A stretch of 64,000 nt of DNA from Cryobacterium sp. CG_9.6 (GCF_029893365.1 NZ_JARXUZ010000001.1:1736001-1800000), one strand, 5' to 3'; shown: positions 17,641 to 26,555, counted from the stretch's first letter. Notes: generated by a model from the sequence alone, not told the origin. Made by a program: numbers and translations.

Positions 17641-18264
17641 TCAGCGCGGTGGGGGTGGTGTGTCGACGTCCTCACCCGTGCTGAGGTCCCCGCACTCGAC
17701 TGACTCCGCGCGGTGAGCGCTCAGATAGGCGCGGGCACCGGTGTCGCCCGTGAGGGTGGCAGCGAGGTGGGCCCAGTGCACCCGGCCGAGTACGACCGGG
17801 TGGCCCGGGCGGCCACCGAAACGCGCCTGCCGCAGAGTGGCGGCGTGCGCGGGCGGGCAGGGGGTCACACCCGTGTCGGCCCCCAGCAGGCGCCGCACGG
17901 TTGCGGAGTTCAAGTCGGGAACGTCCACGGGCACCACGGCGAGCGCCACCGGCGTGGGTGTGAGGTCGGCTGCCGCCTCCAGCCCGGCCCGAAGAGACGC
18001 CGAGAGCCCGGCGGCCCACTCGGCGGCCTGAACCACCACCAGGGGCGTCTGGTGTATCCGGGGCGGCAGGGAGTCGGCCGCCTCCAGTCCGTGGGCACCG
18101 AGTACAACGATGATCGGTGAGCATCCGCTGGCCTCGAGCGTGTCGATGGCGTGGGCCAGCCAGCCCACCCCGTCGGTCTCGACGAGAGCTTTGGGTTGCC
18201 CATAACGCGTGCCCGCACCGGCAGCGAGAATGAGGCCGGCGACAGGTGCGATCAGGAAGGACAT
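17641..18264 (-). CDS. mocA: MocA-like molybdenum cofactor nucleotidyltransferase
   Basis: A 207-residue NTP-transferase with the nucleotide-binding motif LILAAGAGTRYGQPKAL at residues 11-27 and the later VVPVDVPDLNSATVRRLL and GRPGHPVVLGRVHW blocks typical of MobA/MocA proteins. MocA makes molybdopterin cytosine dinucleotide, the cofactor form of bacterial xanthine dehydrogenases, and this gene lies in the same cluster as one. It is read against its neighbours pucG-allC and uraD-uraH. A purely MobA-type (GTP) activity cannot be excluded, but the family and the XDH context favour CTP. Confidence 0.82.
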   Translation of the reverse strand: MSFLIAPVAGLILAAGAGTRYGQPKALVETDGVGWLAHAIDTLEASGCSPIIVVLGAHGLEAADSLPPRIHQTPLVVVQAAEWAAGLSASLRAGLEAAADLTPTPVALAVVPVDVPDLNSATVRRLLGADTGVTPCPPAHAATLRQARFGGRPGHPVVLGRVHWAHLAATLTGDTGARAYLSAHRAESVECGDLSTGEDVDTPPPPR

Positions 18265-18303
18265 ACCTCATCGTATGGTCTCCTCGTGGCGGAGGCTCTA
18301 GGC

Positions 18304-18332
18304 TGATCGAGCACACGACCCGTACTGATCGA
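18304..18332. promoter_or_regulatory. direct repeat TGATCGA upstream of uraD
   Basis: TGATCGA occurs at 18304-18310 and 18326-18332, 22 bases apart (about two helical turns), in the 82-base divergent region between the MocA-like gene and uraD. The phasing suggests a two-site operator for a catabolic regulator, but no regulator gene is nearby. Confidence 0.3.
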
Positions 18333-18346
18333 TCTGTAGGGAGAGT

Positions 18347-18838
18347 ATGAAGAACGTAGAAACTCAGAAACTGCGCCAGTGGCTCGAATCGTGCCTCGCT
18401 GTTCCGCGGTGGATCGACGGTGTTATTGCCCGTGGGCCCTTCACGAGCGCCGCCGACCTGCTGCTCGCCGCCCGGGAGGAGGCGACGCCGCTCAGCCCGC
18501 ACGAAATCGATCAGGCGCTCGCCGGGCATCCCCGCATCGGTGAGAAGGCGGCCGGCTCATCGCAGGCCAGCGAGTTCTCCCGCGGTGAGCAGAAGGCGCT
18601 GGGCGCGCACGATCAGGCGCTCGCCGAGGCCATTGCGGAAGGCAATCGCGCCTACGAACAACGATTTGGCCGGATCTTTCTCATTCGTGCCGCGGGACGC
18701 TCCCATACCGAGATTCTGAACGAACTTGATCGGCGACTGCAGCTGGACGACGACGCCGAACTCACCACCGTGGCCAATGAACTGCGTGATATTGCGCTGC
18801 TTCGCCTTGCGCGGCTTGCCGCCCGGGCGTCGGAGTGA
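18347..18838 (+). CDS. uraD: OHCU decarboxylase
   Basis: A 163-residue all-helical protein that decarboxylates 2-oxo-4-hydroxy-4-carboxy-5-ureidoimidazoline to S-allantoin, the last step of urate oxidation. Family motifs are AGHPRIGEK, the EFSRGEQKAL segment and FGRIFLIRAAGRSHTEIL, followed by NELRDIALLRLARL. AGGGAG sits just before the ATG. It overlaps uraH by 4 bases, matching the adjacent reaction order, and the convergent uricase makes the substrate for both. Confidence 0.95.
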   Translation: MKNVETQKLRQWLESCLAVPRWIDGVIARGPFTSAADLLLAAREEATPLSPHEIDQALAGHPRIGEKAAGSSQASEFSRGEQKALGAHDQALAEAIAEGNRAYEQRFGRIFLIRAAGRSHTEILNELDRRLQLDDDAELTTVANELRDIALLRLARLAARASE

Positions 18839-19194
18839 CTCCGTCCGCTCACACGTCGCCGAGTCGCGTCACAACCCACGTGCTCGACACGGTGCGGGGC
18901 GCTGCCGCCGCCGGGCTCGCCGTCACGCTCGAGCAGCACACGATGGAGGGCTGGCTCCTCCTGGCCACGGGACGCACGGATGCCGACGGCCGGGTCACCG
19001 ACCTCGGCCCCGCCGATCTTGCCCCGGGTCGCTTCCGGCTGAGCTTTGACACGGGTGCCTGGTTCGCTGCGGCCGGAGAGAGCACCTTTTACCCCCAGGT
19101 GCAGATCACCTTCGAGATTCGTGACGCCGAGGCCCATTATCACGTGCCCCTGCTGCTGAGCCCGTTCGCGTACAGCACCTACCGCGGGAGCTGA
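18835..19194 (+). CDS. uraH: 5-hydroxyisourate hydrolase (transthyretin-like)
   Basis: A 119-residue transthyretin-related hydrolase that opens 5-hydroxyisourate to OHCU. It has the THVLDTVRGAAAAGL N-terminal block with the catalytic histidine, the FYPQVQITFEI strand, and the diagnostic C-terminus YRGS. The GTG start overlaps the uraD stop (GTGA), so the two are translationally coupled. The enzyme order uricase, UraH, UraD is complete in this cluster. Confidence 0.96.
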   Translation: MTPSAHTSPSRVTTHVLDTVRGAAAAGLAVTLEQHTMEGWLLLATGRTDADGRVTDLGPADLAPGRFRLSFDTGAWFAAAGESTFYPQVQITFEIRDAEAHYHVPLLLSPFAYSTYRGS

Positions 19195-19200
19195 GGGCCC

Positions 19201-19222
19201 AGCCCCGGCCCAGCGCCGGGCT
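19201..19222. terminator. weak stem-loop between convergent uraH and uricase genes
   Basis: AGCCCCGGC (19201-19209) can pair with GCCGGGCT (19215-19222) with one bulged base and a short loop. It lies exactly between the two convergent stops. There is no T tract, so activity as a terminator is uncertain. Confidence 0.35.
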
Positions 19223-20127
19223 CACACGAGGCCGGTGTACGAGTCCCACGCGGGGCCGGCATCCGGTGCATCGTCGTGCAGCACCGTCGTCTGAATCAGA
19301 CCGTAGGGACGGTCGGACGCGTGGAACACCTCGTTCGTGTTTTCCACCCCGAACGGTGAGAGGTCATAGAGGAAGTGGTGCTTGTTCGGTGCGGAGAGCC
19401 GCACCTCCGCGATGAAGGAACACTCTTCGAGAACGGCTTTGCCCATCTCGTAGAGCGTCTGCTGCAGGGCGAGGGAATGCACCCGGGCGAACTGGGAAAT
19501 GAGAATGCCGGTGATCTGGGCGTACGTGGCCTCCCAATCCAGGTCGGTGACCGTGAAACGCCAGGCGGCGGTAAGTGAGGTGGCCATCACCCGGTCATTC
19601 GTGGGCTGGAGCAGAGTGTAGGGGTCCTGCATAAACCCGGTGAATTCCGAACCGGTTGACTTCAAAATGGTGAGATCCTTGAGTCCGCCAATCACCCAGC
19701 ACCGTTGGTGATCGCCTATACCGTCCACGGTGACGGCGGCCGTGCGGGTTTCCTGCCCCCGACGCACCCACGTGTGGTCGTGCGGGGAACCGTCGAGGTC
19801 CACGCGCTCCCAGGCGAATTCCTCCACCTCCACGCGCGCACTGTGCACGGGCTCAATGTGGTCGACAAAGTGGGTGGCGAGAGTGAGGGCGTAGCTCTCA
19901 ATCGACAGCAGACCCTTTTCTTTGGCAAACGAATAGGCCGTCTGCTTTTGCGTGTCGGTGGGTAACACCTGCGACTGATCGCCCGCGAGGTGAGCGGCGG
20001 CAAAGTCTCCCCGCAGCGCCGTGGACACGCTCACATCATGAATCTCGTGCCGGGGAGTGTCCCGGTAGATGCGCACGATGCGGTTCTCCGCCTTGCCGTA
20101 GCGGTTGGAACCGAGAATGATCGCCAT
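19222..20127 (-). CDS. urate oxidase (uricase)
   Basis: A 301-residue cofactor-free uricase that oxidises urate to 5-hydroxyisourate. Recognisable blocks are ILGSNRYGKAENRIVRI, VLPTDTQKQTAYSFAKEKG (catalytic Thr region), THFVDHIEPVHSARVEVEEF, GLKDLTILKSTGSEFTGF and NKHHFLYDLSPFG. The two tunnelling-fold halves expected for the family are both present at full length. AAGGAG precedes the ATG. It is the first gene downstream of the xanthine dehydrogenase product, convergent with uraD-uraH. Confidence 0.97.
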   Translation of the reverse strand: MAIILGSNRYGKAENRIVRIYRDTPRHEIHDVSVSTALRGDFAAAHLAGDQSQVLPTDTQKQTAYSFAKEKGLLSIESYALTLATHFVDHIEPVHSARVEVEEFAWERVDLDGSPHDHTWVRRGQETRTAAVTVDGIGDHQRCWVIGGLKDLTILKSTGSEFTGFMQDPYTLLQPTNDRVMATSLTAAWRFTVTDLDWEATYAQITGILISQFARVHSLALQQTLYEMGKAVLEECSFIAEVRLSAPNKHHFLYDLSPFGVENTNEVFHASDRPYGLIQTTVLHDDAPDAGPAWDSYTGLV

Positions 20128-20166
20128 GGTGTTCTCCTTGCCTGAGCCGTGCCGATGGGGGAATGC

Positions 20167-21555
20167 TTAGCGGGTGAGCAGCGCTCCTGACCGGGGTACT
20201 CCTGACCGGGGTGAGTGGATGCCGGTGCTCTCGAACACGGACCGCCCGGCTACCCAGGTGGCATGCACCACCCCGGTCAGGAGCACCCCGTCAAAGGCGG
20301 TGACGGGGTTCCGATGCAGCAGCTCGGTTGCCTGAACCCGAAACGTGTCGTGCGGCGCAAAGGCGACGAGGTCGGCATCCGCTCCCACCTGGATGCGCCC
20401 CTTGGTGGGGAGGCCGGCGAATCGGGCGGTGGCTCCACTCATCCACTCCACCACTTGGTCGAGACCGATGCCGCGTTCGCGAGCCCGGGTCCACACGGCC
20501 GGCAGACTCACCTGGAGGCCCGAGATTCCGCCCCAGGCGCGGGCAAAGTCCCCGCCGTGGCCGAGTTTGAGGTCGAGCGTGGCCGGCGAGTGGTCGGAGG
20601 CGATGAAATCGATCACACCGTCTTCCAGCCCCTGCCAGAGCAGATGCTGGTTGGCGCGCGACCGGATGGGTGGGCAGCAGGTGAAGGCCGTGAGCCCGTC
20701 AGCAATCTCCTCGGCCGTGAAGCTCAGGTAGTGCGGGCAGGTCTCCACCGTGATCGGCAGCCCGCAGGCTTTCGCCTCCCGAAGCTGCGGGAGCGCGGCG
20801 GCCGAAGACAGGTGCAGAATGTGCGCGCGCACGCCGGTGCGCTGCACCACGTCGATCACGGTTGCGATGGCTGCGTGCTCGGCGGCGTCGGGGCGACCGG
20901 CCACGAAGTCCTGGTACCGGGGTCCGCTCACGTGGGGTGCAGCCAGCAGCACGGCCGGGTCTTCGGCGTGCACGAGCAGGAGGCCGTCAAACTCGGCGAT
21001 TTCGGCGCCGGCAGCGTGCAGCTGGGCGGTGCTCAGGGCCGGAAACTCGTCAACTCCGGAGTCGGAGAGAAAAGCCTTGAAGCCGAATACTCCCGCATCG
21101 TGCAGCGAGCGGAGGGTGCCGAGGGTGCCGGGTATGACGCCGCCCCAGAATCCCACATTCACGGTTGCCTGCGGCTGCGCGGCCGCACGCTTGAGCTCCA
21201 GGGCCGCCACGGTCACCGTCGGTGGAATGCTGTTGAGCGGCATGTCGATCAGGGTTGTGACACCGCCGGCGGCGGCCGCCGCGGTGGCACTCGCAAAGCC
21301 CTCCCACTCGGTGCGCCCGGGTTCGTTCACATGCACGTGCGTGTCGACGATGCCGGGCAGGAGCACGTGGCCCGGCGGGAGGATGATCTCCCGGGTGGAA
21401 CCTGTCGGCGCAGTACCTGTCGGCGCCTCACTCAGTGGCGCGTCACGGGGACCCAGATGCGTGATGACTCCGTTGTGCACATGCACGGTGAGGGGGGCGA
21501 ATCCCTCCGGAGTGAGCACGGCGTCGGCGCGAATCACCAGGTGTTGATCGCGCAT
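20167..21555 (-). CDS. allB: allantoinase
   Basis: A 462-residue cyclic amidohydrolase that opens allantoin to allantoate. Zinc ligands and core motifs are PGIVDTHVHVNEPGRTEWEG, the carbamylated lysine in FGFKAFLSDSGVDEF, LLVHAEDP, AHILHLSS and FIASDHSPATLD. A GAGGGGAA-type site precedes the ATG. It lies between the uricase and xanthine dehydrogenase genes on the same strand, probably one operon. Two 15-bp tandem duplications alter it: one near the N-terminus (APTGTAPTGS) and one near the C-terminus (PRSGVPRSG), both outside the barrel. Confidence 0.95.
   Translation of the reverse strand: MRDQHLVIRADAVLTPEGFAPLTVHVHNGVITHLGPRDAPLSEAPTGTAPTGSTREIILPPGHVLLPGIVDTHVHVNEPGRTEWEGFASATAAAAAGGVTTLIDMPLNSIPPTVTVAALELKRAAAQPQATVNVGFWGGVIPGTLGTLRSLHDAGVFGFKAFLSDSGVDEFPALSTAQLHAAGAEIAEFDGLLLVHAEDPAVLLAAPHVSGPRYQDFVAGRPDAAEHAAIATVIDVVQRTGVRAHILHLSSAAALPQLREAKACGLPITVETCPHYLSFTAEEIADGLTAFTCCPPIRSRANQHLLWQGLEDGVIDFIASDHSPATLDLKLGHGGDFARAWGGISGLQVSLPAVWTRARERGIGLDQVVEWMSGATARFAGLPTKGRIQVGADADLVAFAPHDTFRVQATELLHRNPVTAFDGVLLTGVVHATWVAGRSVFESTGIHSPRSGVPRSGALLTR
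20184..20213 (+). repeat. 15-bp tandem duplication in the allB 3' end
   Basis: CTCCTGACCGGGGTA (20184-20198) is followed directly by CTCCTGACCGGGGTG (20199-20213), inside the last few codons of the allantoinase gene. Confidence 0.9.
21400..21429 (+). repeat. 15-bp tandem duplication in the allB 5' region
   Basis: ACCTGTCGGCGCAGT (21400-21414) is followed by ACCTGTCGGCGCCTC (21415-21429), encoding the repeated APTG in a variable N-terminal loop of allantoinase. Confidence 0.85.
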
Positions 21556-21743
21556 GGTGGGTTCCCCTCAGCCCGCGACATCGCGGGAGCGCGTCGGTGT
21601 CATCACACTAGTGACGTGCAGGACTCCGCATGGGGGCCTGCGGAAACGTGTGTGAAACACGCGCGGATCGGGCAGCACCCGAGCGGCGAATGGGGAAATG
21701 AGCCGGAAACGCAGCGCCTTTTTCGCTGGTCTCCGGCGCGAAC

Positions 21744-24518
21744 TCAGCGGGGCTGCTGCAGCAGACGCCAAATTCGGTCGCGCGACATGGGCAGCTCGTA
21801 GGGCCGCACACCGATGGCATCCCGCACCGCGTTCGCCAGCGCCGGCGCAACCGGGTTGTAGGTCGATTCGCTCATGGACTTGGCACCGTAGGGGCCGAGG
21901 TCGTCGGTGGTCTCGGCGAAATACACCTCGGTCACGGGAAGGTCGACAAGCTGGGGAATGTGGTAATTGCGCAGCACCCGCGTGGTGACGGTGCCTGCAC
22001 CATCGAGGGTGACCTCCTCGAACAGTGCCGTGCCGATGGCCTGGGCCACCCCACCCTCAACCTGGCCCCGGGTCTGCTCCGGATTGATGACGAAACCGGC
22101 GTCCGCGGCCTGAATGGACTGCAAAATTCGAATCTCGCCCGTGAGGGTGTTCACGGCCACCCGAAAGGCGTGCACGTTGAAGGCCAGTGAGCGGCGGCTG
22201 CCGTCTTCGACCCCGCGTGCGGTCAGATCAGCAGTGTCCGCGGCAGCAATAACCTCGGACAGGGGCAGGAACTCGTCTCCGGAGGCGAGCCCATCGCTGT
22301 GGAGCGTCCAGGTGTCGGTGCGTCCGCGCATCCGCTCGGCCGTGCTGGTAAGGCGCTGCGCGAGAGTGGTGGCGGCACCAAGAATGGCCTTGCCGGCAAT
22401 CACCACTCCGGCCGAGCCAAAGGCACCGGTGTCGTAGGCGGAGGTGTCCGTGTCCGAGTGCAGAACATCGATCTGGTCCGGTGTGGTGCCGAGGGCCGTG
22501 GCGGCGATCTGGGTGTGCACCGTCGTGGTGCCGTTGCCGAATTCCGTGGTTCCCACCCGCACGGTGTAGCGTCCCGTGCTCTCCAGCGTGACGGATGCCT
22601 CGCAGCGGTGGCCGCGCGGGGGAGTCGTGGCGATCATGGACGAGGCCATACCCTCGCCGACCCGCCACTCGTCGCCTCGTGGCTCCGGGGTGTTGTTGCC
22701 TCGGGCCAACGCTGACTGGGCGAGATCGAGGCACTGGTCCAGCCCGTAGCTGCCAAAAATGAGGTCTGGTCCCTCGGTGTGGGTGACCACCAGCGGATCG
22801 CCCGGGAGCACCGAGTTGATGCGTCGCAGATCGAAGGGATTGATCTTCAGTTCGCGGGCGAGGTCGTCGAGTGCACTCTCCACGGCAAAGATCATCTGAC
22901 CGAGGCCATAGCCGCGGAAGGCGCCCGACGGGGGGTTATTTGTGTAGACGCACTGGGCATCCACTCGCTTGTTGGGAACACGGTACAGCGCAACCGACTC
23001 GGAGCTGCCGTGATACATGACGCCGGGTCCATGATTGCCGTAGGCACCGGTGTCGGACAGGACGCCCAGGGTGAGGGCCGTAAGTGCACCGGAGGCGGTC
23101 GCGCCGAGCGTTACGTCCACACGGATGGGGTGACGCACCGGTGCGATGGTGAACTCATCGGTGCGCGTGAATTCGTACTGCACCGGGCGACCGGTGGTCA
23201 GAACGGCCAGGGCCACGACGTCTTCGGTCAGGATCTCCTGCTTTCCACCGAAGCCGCCTCCCACGCGGGCGGTGAAAACGCGCACGTCGTCGATGCTCAG
23301 GTCGAAGAGGCGACAAATCTCGGTGCGCACCAAAAAGGGTACCTGCGAACTCGTGCGGAGCACCAGACGGTCGTTTTCCATCCAGCCGATCGTCCCGTGC
23401 GTTTCGAGCGCGACATGGGCGATGCGTTGGGTCTGCCAGCGGCCGGAGACGACGGTGGTGGCGTCCGTGAGGCCGGCCGTTACATCACCGTGCTCACCGT
23501 GCATCTCGGCAACCAGGTTGCGCTGCGGATCGGCCACGCGGGAGATCAGGGCATTCTTGTCGCCGTGCACGAGCGCCGCTCCGGCTTCGAGCGCTTCCTC
23601 AGGGTCGAAGACGGCACGAAGGTGGTCATATTCCACCGTGATGAGACGGCAGGCGGCCTCGGCAATGGCAATGGAGTCGGCCACGACGGCGGCCACGCGC
23701 TGCCCGCGAAAGCGCAGTACGGTGTCGAAGACTCGCGTGTCGTCGGGATCGTCGAGGCGGTCCTCGTGCCGGGCGGTGGAAAACAGCACATCGGGAGAAT
23801 CCAGGTGCGTCAACACCGCGTGCACGCCCGGAAGCGCCAGCGCCGCGCTCGTGTCCAGAGCTGCAATGCGCGCACTGGCGTGCGGGCTCGCCAGAATGGC
23901 CAGGTGGAGGAGGCCAGGTACCTGCACATCCAGCGTGTAGGACTCCTGGCCGGTGACGATGCGCTCGGCTGCCGGTGCTCGAAGTGACGTGCCGACGCGC
24001 CCGCTCGGGTCGGCCGGTTTGTCGGCCGCCGGACGGGTGCGCACAATGGGGCCGAGGGTCGACGGGCGCACAGCTGGCGAGCCATCACTCGGTGTGTGCG
24101 TGCCGCGGATGGCATCGTCGATGGAGCGGTAGCCGGTGCAGCGGCACAGGTTGCCCTTCAGGAGACGCGGCAGGTCGTGCAGGTCGTGCTCGGTGAGTGT
24201 GGAGGCGGTCACGATCATGCCCGCCGTGCAGAAACCGCACTGGAACCCCGCGGCGTCGACGAACTTCTGCTGCACCGGTGCGAGATTGCCCGGCTGGCCG
24301 AGGCCCGCCACCGTGGTGATGGCCGTACCCTCGGCACGGAAGGCCGGGTAGATGCAGGAATGAATGGGGGTGCCGTCCACGAGTACGGAGCACGCGCCAC
24401 AGTCGCCCGTGTCGCAGCCCTTCTTGACGTCCTGATGGCCCGCGTCGCGCAGCAGGGTACGGAGGCTCTGGCCTGCCGCGGGGGAGACCTCCAGGGGTTC
24501 ACCATTGACCGTGATCAT
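21744..24518 (-). CDS. xanthine dehydrogenase, fused [2Fe-2S] and molybdopterin subunits
   Basis: A 924-residue fusion. Residues 1-155 form the two [2Fe-2S] domains: Cys35, Cys40, Cys43, Cys55 (KGCDTGDCGACSV) and Cys94, Cys97, Cys125, Cys127 (FQCGFCTAGM, GNLCRCTGYRSI). From about residue 180 onward is the molybdopterin-binding part, with VGGGFGGKQE, SGAFRGYGLGQ and, near the C-terminus, GAKSMSESTYNP where the catalytic glutamate is expected. The enzyme would oxidise hypoxanthine and xanthine to urate. The start overlaps the stop of the FAD-subunit gene by 4 bases. FeS-Mo fusion resembles the Desulfovibrio aldehyde oxidoreductase layout, but the uricase cluster and separate FAD subunit favour xanthine. 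Confidence 0.9.
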   Translation of the reverse strand: MITVNGEPLEVSPAAGQSLRTLLRDAGHQDVKKGCDTGDCGACSVLVDGTPIHSCIYPAFRAEGTAITTVAGLGQPGNLAPVQQKFVDAAGFQCGFCTAGMIVTASTLTEHDLHDLPRLLKGNLCRCTGYRSIDDAIRGTHTPSDGSPAVRPSTLGPIVRTRPAADKPADPSGRVGTSLRAPAAERIVTGQESYTLDVQVPGLLHLAILASPHASARIAALDTSAALALPGVHAVLTHLDSPDVLFSTARHEDRLDDPDDTRVFDTVLRFRGQRVAAVVADSIAIAEAACRLITVEYDHLRAVFDPEEALEAGAALVHGDKNALISRVADPQRNLVAEMHGEHGDVTAGLTDATTVVSGRWQTQRIAHVALETHGTIGWMENDRLVLRTSSQVPFLVRTEICRLFDLSIDDVRVFTARVGGGFGGKQEILTEDVVALAVLTTGRPVQYEFTRTDEFTIAPVRHPIRVDVTLGATASGALTALTLGVLSDTGAYGNHGPGVMYHGSSESVALYRVPNKRVDAQCVYTNNPPSGAFRGYGLGQMIFAVESALDDLARELKINPFDLRRINSVLPGDPLVVTHTEGPDLIFGSYGLDQCLDLAQSALARGNNTPEPRGDEWRVGEGMASSMIATTPPRGHRCEASVTLESTGRYTVRVGTTEFGNGTTTVHTQIAATALGTTPDQIDVLHSDTDTSAYDTGAFGSAGVVIAGKAILGAATTLAQRLTSTAERMRGRTDTWTLHSDGLASGDEFLPLSEVIAAADTADLTARGVEDGSRRSLAFNVHAFRVAVNTLTGEIRILQSIQAADAGFVINPEQTRGQVEGGVAQAIGTALFEEVTLDGAGTVTTRVLRNYHIPQLVDLPVTEVYFAETTDDLGPYGAKSMSESTYNPVAPALANAVRDAIGVRPYELPMSRDRIWRLLQQPR

Positions 24519-25360
24519 CGGTTGTCCTCGTCCTCGTTCTCGTTCTGGTTTTCGTCTTCGTTCAGTTCCTGACGGATTTCCTCGGCAAGCACACCGCTTA
24601 CGGCCTGGCGCCAGTCGGCCGCCCCGTGGGCGTCGGTGAACCAGTCGGTGATGGCGTCAATGTCGCTGCGCAGGCGTGTCTGTGGGGGGATGCCCGCGTA
24701 CCGCAGTTGCACGGGACGAATCGTGCCCCCCGTCACGGTGATCACGAAGGTCCCGTCGACATCCAACCGGCCGGCCAGAACGGCCCCGGACCGCCCGAGC
24801 GGAGACAGGGCGATCTTGCGAAACGCGGTGCGCGCCCCGAGCTGCGCGGACCGCAGGTGGATGGACCGCAGCACATCGCCCTCGTTCAGCACGGTGGACA
24901 TGTTTCCGGTGACGAAGGCGACCGCCGGCATCCGCTCGTCGCTGCCGTCGGCACGCCAGATGAGCACCTCGGCATCGAGCGCAACCGCCAGGGTGATCAT
25001 GGGGCCGGCGGGCAGTGCGGTGGCGAGGTTTCCGCCGACCGTTGCCACATTCCACACCTTGAAGGACCCGAACAGGGCGGCGCAGCACTGGTAGAAAAGC
25101 GGATGCGCGGTCCACCCCGCTTCGGCGGGCAGTCGGGACAATTCGGCAAACGTGCACGTTGCCGCGATCTCCAGCCCCGCGTCCGTGACGGTGAGCGCCG
25201 GCCAGTCGAAGGTGGCCAAATCGACGAGACCGGTCAAGTGGATGCGAGGGTCGGCATAGAGTTCCGAGCCGCCAGCCAGCGGCACCACGCCGCCACCCAG
25301 GGCGCGCAGGTCGTCGCGGTGTCGGGCGGGGATGACGCTCGTCACGGTGTTGAGGTCCAT
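24515..25360 (-). CDS. xanthine dehydrogenase FAD-binding subunit
   Basis: A 281-residue FAD-binding subunit of the molybdenum hydroxylase family (CoxM/XdhB type). It has the FAD-site pieces PLAGGSELYADPR and KVWNVATVGGNLATALPAGPM, and ends in the usual C-terminal domain. I chose ATG 25360 because GGAGGA lies just upstream and MDLNTVTSV is a typical beginning; the frame is open 37 codons further. The last 16 residues are almost only Asn, Asp, Glu and Gln (LNEDENQNENEDEDNR), encoded by near-repetitive GARAAC-type codons, which is not a normal part of this family. It is coupled to the fused FeS-Mo gene (ATGA). Confidence 0.88.
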   Translation of the reverse strand: MDLNTVTSVIPARHRDDLRALGGGVVPLAGGSELYADPRIHLTGLVDLATFDWPALTVTDAGLEIAATCTFAELSRLPAEAGWTAHPLFYQCCAALFGSFKVWNVATVGGNLATALPAGPMITLAVALDAEVLIWRADGSDERMPAVAFVTGNMSTVLNEGDVLRSIHLRSAQLGARTAFRKIALSPLGRSGAVLAGRLDVDGTFVITVTGGTIRPVQLRYAGIPPQTRLRSDIDAITDWFTDAHGAADWRQAVSGVLAEEIRQELNEDENQNENEDEDNR

Positions 25361-25610
25361 GTTTCCTCCGACGGAAGCTGACCCGTCGGCTGACGGCTCG
25401 GCCCCCGGAACGCGGTGCGGTGAACGGACCCGGTGAGCGCCGATGGGCACCGGGGTAGACACCAAGTCCATCCCGGCAACAGTCTCCGGTCACATCAGAC
25501 TTGTGCCTTCAATGCTAAGCGACAGTGTGGCGTTCACGTAACGCTCGGCGTCCCCCGTGCGGGTGAGGCGCACACACCGTGTGAATATGCTCGCGGGGTG
25601 TCTGTCGCCG

Positions 25611-26180
25611 CTAAATGTCGATGGTGTAAATGAGGGATTCCTGAACCATGCCGAGCCACTCGTACAGTTCACGCAGGAACGGCTCCTCCTCGCCCTCCAG
25701 CTGAATGCGGCCATCGGGGGACATGATCAGGCGCTCCGCGAGAGTGAGTCGCAGGTCGTTCAGGGTGCGCAGCCACGATTGCACTGCTGCCGGATCGATG
25801 TCCAGGGTGACCGCCGTGCGGGGCACGGGCTTCTGTCGGCGGGTTCGCGGGGTCTTCGCGGTCTCCTCGACCAGGGCCGCCGGGGTATCAACGAGAGCCG
25901 CACGCAGTGTGGCGAGCACGACGCGGGCGTTGAAGACCTTCGCCTCGATCAGATCGCCCGCCGTGAAGCGGCGAAATTCCTGGGTTGCCTCGTCATCGCC
26001 GGGGTAGGCATCCGGCAACATTCGCCGTAACGCGGGGTCAGCGGATGCCACGGTCACGTCTTCGCCGGCGCGCTCGAGCATCTCCACCAGCTGTTCCACC
26101 GCCAGTTTGAGCAGGTCGACCTCGATCGGCTCGAATCGGCCCAGGAGGTCTCCGGAGTCCGCGAGGCCGAAGCGCGTCAC
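25611..26180 (-). CDS. DUF2017-family protein, clpS partner gene
   Basis: A 189-residue protein of the actinobacterial DUF2017 family, recognised by its place directly behind clpS and by the C-terminal LRLTLAERLIMSPDG and EPFLRELYEWLGMVQESLIYTID stretches. It is mostly helical and acidic, without membrane segments. The GTG start overlaps the clpS stop (GTGA). The function is unknown; constant linkage to clpS suggests a link to ClpCP-dependent degradation, which is inference. The 250 bases between it and the FAD-subunit gene hold no further gene. Confidence 0.85.
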   Translation of the reverse strand: MTRFGLADSGDLLGRFEPIEVDLLKLAVEQLVEMLERAGEDVTVASADPALRRMLPDAYPGDDEATQEFRRFTAGDLIEAKVFNARVVLATLRAALVDTPAALVEETAKTPRTRRQKPVPRTAVTLDIDPAAVQSWLRTLNDLRLTLAERLIMSPDGRIQLEGEEEPFLRELYEWLGMVQESLIYTIDI

Positions 26181-26461
26181 GAGTCTGCCTTGGCGAGCGT
26201 GGCCCAGAGCCCATACCCGTGCATGGCTTCGACGTGGCGTTCCATTGCCTCCCGGTTACCCGTGGCGACGACGGACTTGCCGTTGTGATGAACCTGCAGC
26301 ATGAGCCGCTCGGCCTCCTCCGGGGTGACGCCAAAGTAGCTGCGGAATACATACGACACATAGGACATGAGGTTGACCGGGTCGTTCCACACCAGCGTCA
26401 CCCAGGGGCGATCGAGGACCGCGTTGGGGCGCACATCGAGGAGTGGGTCTGTGACAGTCAC
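26177..26461 (-). CDS. clpS: ClpS, adaptor of the Clp protease
   Basis: A 94-residue adaptor that delivers N-degron substrates to the ClpC/ClpA unfoldase. Core motifs are VTLVWNDPVNLMSYVSYVF (the N-degron pocket region with the Asn-Asp pair), LMLQVHHNGKSVVATG and the C-terminal GYGLWATL. It starts with GTG, and its stop overlaps the DUF2017 gene. It is divergent from sufS. Confidence 0.95.
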   Translation of the reverse strand: MTVTDPLLDVRPNAVLDRPWVTLVWNDPVNLMSYVSYVFRSYFGVTPEEAERLMLQVHHNGKSVVATGNREAMERHVEAMHGYGLWATLAKADS

Positions 26462-26555
26462 GCTCTAAGGGTGTCACGGCTTCTGGTTGATTTCCACCCC
26501 ACACACCGGGGCGGTCACTGTCTGCGCGGCGCAAAACACAAACCGCGGAAGGGAA

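Noticed and set aside
21556..21743. Small gene or RNA between allB and the xanthine dehydrogenase gene
   Set aside because: The 188 bases contain short palindromes (CCCGCG/CGCGGG, CACTAGTG) but no supported frame or known RNA pattern.
20215..21801. 528-codon open frame antisense to allB
   Set aside because: Same reason: the allantoinase frame carries all catalytic motifs. The antisense product is rich in Gly, Arg and His without any family pattern.
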